Source: CAMDMI01 sp044359055 (GTDB taxonomy: Bacteria; Bacteroidota; Bacteroidia; Cytophagales; Flexibacteraceae). From it: a stretch of 11,573 nucleotides of DNA. This document shows, one piece after another, positions 6,076-11,573 of the stretch. Under the pieces are notes generated by a model, which was not told the origin of the DNA, did no database searches, and saw nothing but the letters and a program-made list of their open reading frames with translations. The stretch is from contig JBIKMV010000081.1 in NCBI GenBank assembly GCA_044359055.1, forward strand, positions 1-11,573. The letters are read 5' to 3'. Each line of letters starts with the position of its first letter. The first letter of the stretch is position 1. The position numbers were made by a program, and so were the translations under genes.

Positions 6076-7623
6076 TCAGATATCGAACTTTATGCCCTGA
6101 GCCAGTGGCAGATTGGCTCCGTAGTTTACGGTATTGGTTTGCCGGCGCATGTAGGCCCTCCAACTGTCTGAACCGGATTCACGGCCTCCGCCGGTTTCCT
6201 TTTCACCTCCGAAGGCTCCACCGATTTCAGCTCCGCTCGTTCCGATGTTGACATTGGCAATACCGCAGTCGGACCCACGCCATGAAACAAATTTCTCAGC
6301 CTCCTGAATCCGGTTGGTAAAAATGGCAGAAGACAAGCCTTGTTTTACACCATTTTGGATGGCAATGGCATTCTCAACCGGGCCCTCATAAGAAATTAGA
6401 TACAGAATGGGCGCAAAAGTCTCTTCCTGAACGGTGTGGTAATGGTTTTGGGCCTCCACAATAGCAGGCTGAACATAGCAACCCTTCAAGCCGGTATCGG
6501 CTTTTTTCCCTCCGGTGATGATTTTTCCTCCCTCCTTCTGAACATTTTCAAGTGCCTTGAGGAAACTATGCTCTGCCGCTTCGTCAACCAAAGGACCAAC
6601 CAAAACCGAGCTTTCCAGAGGATTTCCAATTGGCAATTTACCATAAGCAGCTACCAGTCTGGACTTTACCTCCTCGTACCGGCTTTTGTGAACAATGAGC
6701 CTGCGGGTAGATGTACAGCGCTGTCCGCAGGTACCCACGGCTCCGAAAACAGTGCTTCTGATGGCCATATCCAGATTGGCATCTTCGGCAATGATGATGG
6801 CATTGTTGCCTCCCAGTTCTAGGAGGGATTTGCCCAAGCGGGCTGCCACCGTTATAGCCACCGCTTTTCCCATCTTGGTCGATCCTGTTGCCGAAACCAG
6901 AGCCACATCAGGGTGGGCAGACATGGCCTGCCCGATAGCGGCATCGCCTATGATGAGTGAGAATATTCCTTCAGGCAATTGATTGTTTTTCAGTACTTCA
7001 CGCAGGAGATACTGACAGGCAATGGCCGTGAAAGGAGTTTTTTCAGAAGGTTTCCAGATGCAAACATTACCGCAAACAGCAGCAAGAGCGGCATTCCAGC
7101 TCCATACTGCCACTGGAAAATTGAAAGCTGAAATAATACCCACAATACCCAGGGGATGCCATTGCTCCATCATGCGGTGCTCATAGCGTTCTGACTGCAT
7201 GGTGAGCCCATAGAGTTGCCGGGAAAGTCCAACTGCGAAATCGCAGATGTCAATCATTTCCTGTACTTCACCCAGGCCTTCCTGTAGAATTTTTCCCATT
7301 TCGATGGAAACAAGCTGACCGAGAGGCTCTTTGTATTGGCGCAGCACCTCGCCATATTGCCGGATGACTTCTCCCCTCTTGGGCGCCGGCACAGCCGACC
7401 ACACATGAAAGGCTTTTTTTGCCTCCGCAATCAGGCTTTCAAAATCAGACTCAGAGGCCGATAGAACCTTTCCGATTTCGGTTTTGTCTATTGGTGAATG
7501 GATGTGGAAAGTTTTTTCACCAGCACCTTTTTGCCAGTTCAGGCCGGTGGAAACTGCAGCATGGGTGCCTGCAGGAATACCGATGGTTTTAAAAATGCTT
7601 TCAATGCTCAAACGAGTGTCCAT
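6076..7623 (-). CDS. Aldehyde dehydrogenase, ALDH7 (alpha-aminoadipic semialdehyde dehydrogenase-like)
   Basis: The 515-residue soluble NAD(P)+-dependent aldehyde dehydrogenase resembles ALDH7A1/AmaB, which oxidises alpha-aminoadipic semialdehyde in lysine breakdown. Active-site residues are all present: Asn168 in SAFNFPVAVWSWN, Lys191 in WKPSEKTP, Glu269 in LELGGNN, and the nucleophile Cys303 in GQRCTSTRR. The EMIDICDFAVGLSRQLYGLTM stretch (122-142) is characteristic of family 7 rather than of betaine-aldehyde or succinate-semialdehyde enzymes. Length is normal for the family. The ATG at 7621-7623 is 42 bases after the stop of the export lipoprotein gene, so co-transcription is likely. No other lysine-catabolism gene is in the window, so the substrate is inferred from family only. 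The TGA stop at 6076-6078 is followed by a 111-base gap. Confidence 0.92.
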   Translation of the reverse strand: MDTRLSIESIFKTIGIPAGTHAAVSTGLNWQKGAGEKTFHIHSPIDKTEIGKVLSASESDFESLIAEAKKAFHVWSAVPAPKRGEVIRQYGEVLRQYKEPLGQLVSIEMGKILQEGLGEVQEMIDICDFAVGLSRQLYGLTMQSERYEHRMMEQWHPLGIVGIISAFNFPVAVWSWNAALAAVCGNVCIWKPSEKTPFTAIACQYLLREVLKNNQLPEGIFSLIIGDAAIGQAMSAHPDVALVSATGSTKMGKAVAITVAARLGKSLLELGGNNAIIIAEDANLDMAIRSTVFGAVGTCGQRCTSTRRLIVHKSRYEEVKSRLVAAYGKLPIGNPLESSVLVGPLVDEAAEHSFLKALENVQKEGGKIITGGKKADTGLKGCYVQPAIVEAQNHYHTVQEETFAPILYLISYEGPVENAIAIQNGVKQGLSSAIFTNRIQEAEKFVSWRGSDCGIANVNIGTSGAEIGGAFGGEKETGGGRESGSDSWRAYMRRQTNTVNYGANLPLAQGIKFDI

Positions 7624-7665
7624 AGGCAGAAATGAAATTGATTTTTAGTGAAATAAAAAGATAAA

Positions 7666-8454
7666 CTATTGCCTCAGAATGTTATACAGAACCAGAATGG
7701 TGGTGAAACTGGAAACAATGAGGCTGATGGTAGGCAGATTGAGTCTGAAATTTTTGGCCTTCAGTGGCTGTACATAAATCACATCATTTGGAAGCAAAAA
7801 ATAGCTCTTGCTCTCTACCAGATTTCTTTCAGTAAGGTCCAAATCGGTAATCTGCACCTGAGTTCCCACATTCCGTATTAATTTTACCTGATGCCGGTTT
7901 GCCATGTCAGACAAGTCGCCTGCAAAACCCAATACTTCAAATAGGCTGGCCCTGTCATTGTAAATGAAATAAACACCCGGCGTTCTCACCTCTCCTAAAA
8001 CAGTAACTTTAAAACTCACCAGCTTCACTTTTACTGTGGCATTGTTCACATATTTATCAATTTTAGAAGCAAGGATACTGCTGATTTCGGCAACTGTTTT
8101 TCCCTTTACATCCAGTAAACCCACAAGTGGAAAATCAATGAAGCCTTTTTCATCCACCGTGTAGCCGGTAATGAAAAACTGGGAAGGACTCATTTGCATT
8201 TGGATATTGGAAGCCATTCCATCGACATTGAAAGGCGCAATAGATGCAGGATCCTGACCCAAAACCCTGATATTCAAGATATCTCCATGCTGAACACGGT
8301 ATGCAGAATATTGAGCCTGATACTCCTGAGTAGCAGATTGTCCCGGGCCGGAGATGGTCTTTTCCTGAAGATAAACCAAATCCCGGTTGGGCACACAAGC
8401 GGTGAACAGGGAGGCAAAAAGGAAGAAAAAAGGAATTATTAATCTGTAAATCAA
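7666..8454 (-). CDS. Polysaccharide export outer-membrane lipoprotein (Wza-like, Poly_export/SLBB)
   Basis: The product has 262 residues. Residues 1-20 form a lipoprotein signal peptide: hydrophobic RLIIPFFFLFASLFTAC with lipobox LFTAC and acylated Cys20. The Poly_export domain follows, with its hallmark YRVQHGDILNIRVLG (about 52-66), then FPLVGLLDVKGKTVAEI and an SLBB-like segment VTVLGEVRTPGVYF. A C-terminal hydrophobic helix (about 243-260) is consistent with an outer-membrane anchor, as in Wza. It would form the outer-membrane exit channel of a Wzx/Wzy-type polysaccharide system. The usual partner, a Wzc-like chain-length kinase, is not next to it. The start is TTG at 8452-8454; no in-frame ATG occurs between the upstream TAA and the signal peptide. 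It is preceded by a good Bacteroidetes-type promoter and followed by the ALDH7 gene. Confidence 0.9.
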   Translation of the reverse strand: MIYRLIIPFFFLFASLFTACVPNRDLVYLQEKTISGPGQSATQEYQAQYSAYRVQHGDILNIRVLGQDPASIAPFNVDGMASNIQMQMSPSQFFITGYTVDEKGFIDFPLVGLLDVKGKTVAEISSILASKIDKYVNNATVKVKLVSFKVTVLGEVRTPGVYFIYNDRASLFEVLGFAGDLSDMANRHQVKLIRNVGTQVQITDLDLTERNLVESKSYFLLPNDVIYVQPLKAKNFRLNLPTISLIVSSFTTILVLYNILRQ

Positions 8455-8488
8455 AATATTATAAAGTTAATATTCCAAAAAGAGACTG

Positions 8489-8522
8489 CAAAAGTATGCA
8501 ATTGGAAGCGATTGCCCTCAAG
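8489..8522 (-). promoter_or_regulatory. Bacteroidetes-type promoter for the polysaccharide export gene
   Basis: On the minus strand the -7 element TACTTTTG (8489-8496) is a perfect match to TAnnTTTG. A -33-like TTG (in CTTG, 8519-8522) lies 22 bases upstream, slightly longer than the usual 19-21. Transcription would start around 8480-8484, giving a leader of about 30 bases before the TTG start codon at 8454. The promoter lies between the hemL stop and the export gene, which suggests a new transcription unit rather than simple read-through from hemL. Confidence 0.5.
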
Positions 8523-8541
8523 CCCTGTGCAGATTCATTCC

Positions 8542-9843
8542 CTAAGCCTGCATTTCCAGTAACCGTACCAGAGATTTTTCATGTGCCTCAAGAAAATGAA
8601 GGATGTGCTCCTCTTCTATTGCGGTAGATACAAAAAGGCTTTCGAACTGAGATGGAGCAAGATATACCCCATGGTCTAGCATGGCCTGAAAATAGGCTCC
8701 GAATAACCGGGTGTCTGATGTTTTGGCATCCTCAAAATTCCGGATTTCCTTTTCCGTGAAAAAGTAGGTAAACATAGAGCCCGTTTGCAGAACCGTATGG
8801 TTCAGACCCAGCTTTTTGTCTATGGATTTCTGCCCTCCGGCAAGGGACGAGCCGATATGCTCCAGTTTACTGTAGATGGTGGGGTCTTCATTGAGAATTC
8901 TGAGCATGGCGAGACCAGCACTCATGGCCACGGGATTGCCCGAAAGGGTTCCAGCCTGATAAACAGGACCCTGAGGCGCAACAAAATCCATAATTTCCTT
9001 TTTTCCACCGTAGGCGCCAACAGGCAAACCTCCTCCGATGATTTTTCCCAGGGTGGTCATATCGGGCATCACACCGGAGATTTCCTGTACACCCCCTTTG
9101 GCGAGCCGGAATCCGGTCATCACCTCATCGAAAATGAGGACCACCCCGTGCGTATCGCACAGTTGGCGAAGTCCCTGCAAAAATCCGGGATCCGGCAAAA
9201 CAAGTCCCATATTGCCGGCTACCGGTTCGATGATGATGGCAGCTACTTCTCCTTTATTGGCAAGCAGCAGATTTTCAACCCCTTGCAAATCGTTGAAGGC
9301 AGCGGTGAGGGTATCTTTTGCCGTTCCCTGCGTCACACCCGGTGTTCCCGGAATGCCCAGAGTGGCTACTCCGCTGCCTGCAGCGATCAGAAAAGAATCG
9401 CCATGTCCATGATAGCAGCCTTCAAATTTGATGATTTTATCCCTGCCGGTAAATCCTCTGGCAACACGAATGGCAGCCATAGTGGCCTCTGTTCCTGAAT
9501 TGACCAGCCTGACCTTTTCTACCGAAGGAACCATGCTGCAGATAAGCTCAGCCATTTCAACCTCTCTGCGTGTAGGAGCTCCGAATGAAAAAGAATCCGA
9601 CAGAGCTTTCTTCACAGCTTCCTCTATTGCCGGATGGGCATGACCCAGCACCATGGGGCCCCATGAATTGATGCAATCCAGATAGCGGTTTCCATCTTCG
9701 TCAAACAGCCATGGACCTTTGGCACTTTTTATAAAAAGAGGCTTCCCTCCTACTGATTTAAAGGCCCTTACCGGAGAATTAACCCCTCCCGGAATGGTTT
9801 GCTGCGCTCTGGAAAACAACAATTCGCTTTGAATTCTGGACAT
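8542..9843 (-). CDS. hemL: Glutamate-1-semialdehyde 2,1-aminomutase
   Basis: The 433-residue PLP enzyme, a class III aminotransferase, converts glutamate-1-semialdehyde to 5-aminolevulinate in the C5 route to haem. Seen in the sequence are the N-terminal PGGVNSPVRAF (18-28), NSWGPMVLGHAHP (59-71), the PLP-phosphate site NSGTEA (115-120), the Asp239 of FDEVMTGFR that pairs with the pyridine nitrogen, and the Schiff-base Lys267 in TTLGKIIGGGLPVGAYGG. These motifs separate it from ornithine or GABA aminotransferases. Length and both ends match the family. It starts with ATG at 9841-9843, diverging from tilS across at most 64 bases, and its TAG (8542-8544) is followed by an 87-base gap holding the promoter of the next gene. 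No other haem gene is in the window. Confidence 0.96.
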   Translation of the reverse strand: MSRIQSELLFSRAQQTIPGGVNSPVRAFKSVGGKPLFIKSAKGPWLFDEDGNRYLDCINSWGPMVLGHAHPAIEEAVKKALSDSFSFGAPTRREVEMAELICSMVPSVEKVRLVNSGTEATMAAIRVARGFTGRDKIIKFEGCYHGHGDSFLIAAGSGVATLGIPGTPGVTQGTAKDTLTAAFNDLQGVENLLLANKGEVAAIIIEPVAGNMGLVLPDPGFLQGLRQLCDTHGVVLIFDEVMTGFRLAKGGVQEISGVMPDMTTLGKIIGGGLPVGAYGGKKEIMDFVAPQGPVYQAGTLSGNPVAMSAGLAMLRILNEDPTIYSKLEHIGSSLAGGQKSIDKKLGLNHTVLQTGSMFTYFFTEKEIRNFEDAKTSDTRLFGAYFQAMLDHGVYLAPSQFESLFVSTAIEEEHILHFLEAHEKSLVRLLEMQA

Positions 9844-9867
9844 CTTTTTACTTTTTAATAAAATGGT

Positions 9868-9899
9868 TTTGCGGCTTCAATATTAAGTCCCCACCTTTG
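9868..9899 (+). promoter_or_regulatory. Candidate promoter for tilS
   Basis: TTTG at 9868-9871 and CACCTTTG at 9892-9899 (one mismatch to TAnnTTTG) are spaced by 20 bases, as in Bacteroidetes promoters. The predicted start would be near 9904-9907, immediately before the ATG at 9908, so the transcript would be almost leaderless. A minus-strand TAATATTG (9878-9885) could serve hemL but lacks a clear -33 partner. Confidence 0.35.
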
Positions 9900-9907
9900 G
9901 ATTGCAG

Positions 9908-11143
9908 ATGCAGGCGCAGGAAAAAATCAACTTTCTTAACCAAATCAGGAAATTCCTGCTCCGGGAAAACCTGCCCGGACCGGAAAGCAGAGTCCTTGTA
10001 GCCGTAAGCGGAGGCCTGGATTCCATGGTTTTGTGGCATGTGGCAGAAATGCTGGGCTACAGCCCTGAAGTTGCGCATGTAAACTTCGGACTCCGGGGCG
10101 AAGAATCGGATGGCGATGAAGAACATGTCCGCAATGTTGCCAAAGGAAAAGGAGTCATGCTGAATGTAAAAAAAGTAGATTCCACAGAATGGGACAACAA
10201 ATCGGTGCAGGAAAGGGCGAGGGAAATCCGGTATGGCTGGTTCAGCGAACTGGCAGCCGAAAAGAAATTTGAAGCCGTTTTTCTGGGCCACCATGCCGGC
10301 GATCAGGCCGAAACCATTTTGCTGAATCTGTTCAGGGGTACCGGCTTTTCGGGAATGAAAGGCATTCTTCCGAAAAACGGCCTCTGGGTAAGGCCATTGC
10401 TGGAATTTTCCAAAGCCGAGCTGCTCCAATACGCCAGAGAAAACCACCTGATTTGGAGAGAAGACTCGAGCAACAGCAAAACAGAGTACCGGCGAAATGC
10501 CATTCGGCACAATCTGATGCCGGCAATCAGGAATATTTTTCCCGGGCTTGAGAAAGTTATGCGCAAAGAGGCTTTGCGGTTCCGGCTGGCAGCCAATGCC
10601 CTGAATCACATGATGCAGGAACTGGAAAAGAAGTTTCACCTTAAAAATTGTCTCGATGGAAAAGGCTATGATTTCAGAGCAATACTTCAGCATCCCCTTG
10701 GTGACTTTTTTCTCCTTGAGATGACAAAGGCAAATGGCTTTGCAACCGATGTTTTTGAAGAACTGAAAGAAAATCAGCCCGTCAGCGAAACGCGGTATTG
10801 GAAATCACCCCAACACCGGGTTTTGGAATTGAAAGGAAACGAATGCTGGATTTGGGAAAAAGAAGAATGGAAAATGCCGGATTCCTTTTTGGAAATTATG
10901 CCAGGGTCAGATATTCAGGGCTTTCAATTTTTGCAGGGCGATGAAAATCTGATTGCCCCATTTCGCCTGCTACCATGGGAACCGGGAGACAAAATGCGGC
11001 ACAACGGCATGGAAAAAAAAGTAAGTGATCTGCTGACTAGCCAAAAACTCACCCGAATGCAGAAAAAGAGAGTTTTCAAGCTGGTAAACAATGAGGGGGT
11101 AATCGGGGGCCTGCTGATTCCGGAAGTTCAGGTTATGGGTTAA
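9908..11143 (+). CDS. tilS: tRNA(Ile)-lysidine synthase
   Basis: The 411-residue ATP-dependent enzyme attaches lysine to C34 of the AUA-reading tRNA-Ile, changing both its charging and decoding. The N-terminal N-type ATP-pyrophosphatase domain has the PP-loop SGGLDS (34-39), then AHVNFGLRGEESDGDE, and LGHHAGDQAETILLNLFRGTG, the TilS signature. The RRNAIRHNLMPAIR segment and the C-terminal substrate-binding region (EPGDKM then KKVSDLLTSQKL) complete the usual three-part layout, and the length is within family range. ATG at 9908 is preferred; an in-frame TTG at 9902 would add two residues. The gene diverges from hemL. Its TAA at 11141-11143 is followed by about 150 bases before the superoxide dismutase gene. 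Confidence 0.95.
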   Translation: MQAQEKINFLNQIRKFLLRENLPGPESRVLVAVSGGLDSMVLWHVAEMLGYSPEVAHVNFGLRGEESDGDEEHVRNVAKGKGVMLNVKKVDSTEWDNKSVQERAREIRYGWFSELAAEKKFEAVFLGHHAGDQAETILLNLFRGTGFSGMKGILPKNGLWVRPLLEFSKAELLQYARENHLIWREDSSNSKTEYRRNAIRHNLMPAIRNIFPGLEKVMRKEALRFRLAANALNHMMQELEKKFHLKNCLDGKGYDFRAILQHPLGDFFLLEMTKANGFATDVFEELKENQPVSETRYWKSPQHRVLELKGNECWIWEKEEWKMPDSFLEIMPGSDIQGFQFLQGDENLIAPFRLLPWEPGDKMRHNGMEKKVSDLLTSQKLTRMQKKRVFKLVNNEGVIGGLLIPEVQVMG

Positions 11144-11150
11144 AACCGAT

Positions 11151-11177
11151 AGGGAAAACCTTTCGTTTTTTCTCCCT
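11151..11177 (+). other. Weak hairpin downstream of tilS
   Basis: AGGGA (11151-11155) can pair with TCCCT (11173-11177), with a T-rich loop between. A few inner A-T pairs are possible after one mismatch. No U-tract follows the stem, so I cannot call it a terminator with confidence. It is the only stem-loop I noticed between tilS and the next gene. Confidence 0.2.
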
Positions 11178-11247
11178 GAAAGAGCTGAAAACACACCTGA
11201 TTTCGTTGTTTTGCAGCCCGGAACATTCTGCAAATCTATTTTTCAAC

Positions 11248-11277
11248 TTGCAATAAGGAAGGCTTTTGCTAACATTG
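11248..11277 (+). promoter_or_regulatory. Candidate promoter for the superoxide dismutase gene
   Basis: TTG at 11248-11250 and TAACATTG at 11270-11277 (one mismatch to TAnnTTTG) are separated by 19 bases, the canonical Bacteroidetes spacing. The start of transcription would fall about 10 bases before the ATG at 11294, giving a very short leader. Confidence 0.45.
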
Positions 11278-11293
11278 GGGCAGTTATCGGGAT

Positions 11294-11573
11294 ATGAACA
11301 AAAGAGAATTTATCAAATCAGGTCTGGGCCTCGCAGGTATGAGTCTCCTGAAGCCGGGGGATTCTTTGGCTTCTCTGGAAGGAATGGCCCCCTTTGAATT
11401 GCCAAAATTGCCCTACAGCTACAACAGTCTGGAACCCTGGCTGGATGCCCGCACAATGGAAATTCATCACAGCAAGCACCATGCAGCCTATGTGGAAAAG
11501 CTCAATGCGGAGATATCCAAAGGGAAATTTGAATACACAGACCTTACCGATCTCCTGAAAAAATATGCCGCCT
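11294..11573 (+). CDS. Fe/Mn superoxide dismutase with N-terminal Tat-like signal, partial
   Basis: The first 93 codons of a superoxide dismutase gene run off the window end. Residues about 36-93 match the N-terminal helical-hairpin domain of Fe/Mn SODs: LPKLPYSYNSLEPWLDARTMEIHHSKHH then AAYVEKLN. His58 aligns with the first metal ligand (His26 of E. coli SodA), and His62 and Tyr66 with the second-shell His30 and Tyr34. Ahead of this is a 30-35 residue extension beginning MNKREFIKSGLGLAG, a KR variant of the twin-arginine signal with a short hydrophobic stretch, so the enzyme is probably exported. Metal preference cannot be judged because the C-terminal domain is missing. The ATG is chosen because the signal begins there and a promoter sits just upstream. 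Confidence 0.93.
   Translation, partial: MNKREFIKSGLGLAGMSLLKPGDSLASLEGMAPFELPKLPYSYNSLEPWLDARTMEIHHSKHHAAYVEKLNAEISKGKFEYTDLTDLLKKYAA

Noticed and set aside
9848..10693. 281-codon minus-strand open frame antisense to tilS
   Set aside because: The tilS strand carries the PP-loop and the TilS signature motifs; the antisense frame is a codon-bias shadow.
1..11573. CRISPR array, rRNA, tRNA or transposase
   Set aside because: No regularly spaced repeats, no tRNA cloverleaf, no rRNA-like sequence and no transposase motifs were seen on either strand.

Overview
The window most likely comes from a bacterium of the phylum Bacteroidota. Three things point there. Candidate promoters follow the Bacteroidetes pattern of a -33 TTTG/TTG and a -7 TAnnTTTG, the best being TACTTTTG at 8489-8496 on the minus strand. 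Shine-Dalgarno sequences are weak or absent. The protein families (ALDH7-type dehydrogenase, lipoprotein Poly_export protein, fused glutamine-dependent NadE) are also typical of the phylum. Most of the window looks like ordinary chromosomal coding DNA of about 45-55% GC. The first kilobase is different, at about 30-35% GC in the lines I sampled.

Left end (1-1072): a low-GC, plus-strand class I SAM-dependent methyltransferase gene. It is preceded by about 240 bases of mostly AT-rich DNA. Short inverted copies of the octamer TTAGCAGC / GCTGCTAA bracket the gene, and the downstream copy contains its stop codon. This looks like a laterally acquired cassette-like insertion, but no complete attC site is visible. 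A strong GC-rich hairpin (1008-1041) separates it from the next gene.

Centre (1073-9843): seven genes, all on the minus strand. In transcription order they are hemL (glutamate-1-semialdehyde aminomutase), a Wza-like polysaccharide export lipoprotein with its own good promoter, an ALDH7-family aldehyde dehydrogenase, a GtrB-like GT2 polyprenyl-phosphate glycosyltransferase, a GT-C integral membrane glycosyltransferase, nadE and a YfcE-like metallophosphoesterase. The two glycosyltransferases abut and form a plausible pair: the GT2 would load a sugar on a lipid carrier in the cytoplasm, and the GT-C would use it on the periplasmic face. The export lipoprotein fits the same surface-polysaccharide theme. 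NadE, HemL and ALDH7 are cofactor or metabolic enzymes with no evident link to it.

Right end (9844-11573): tilS (tRNA-Ile lysidine synthase) diverges from hemL across 64 bases or less. It is followed by the start of a Fe/Mn superoxide dismutase gene that runs off the window. That protein carries a Tat-like N-terminal signal and has a well-spaced Bacteroidetes-type promoter.

I found no RNA genes, CRISPR arrays, transposases or defence systems. No convincing undescribed system is visible. The points most worth a second look are the cassette-like methyltransferase insertion, the exported SOD, the GT2/GT-C pair, and the palindrome that encodes the end of the phosphoesterase.
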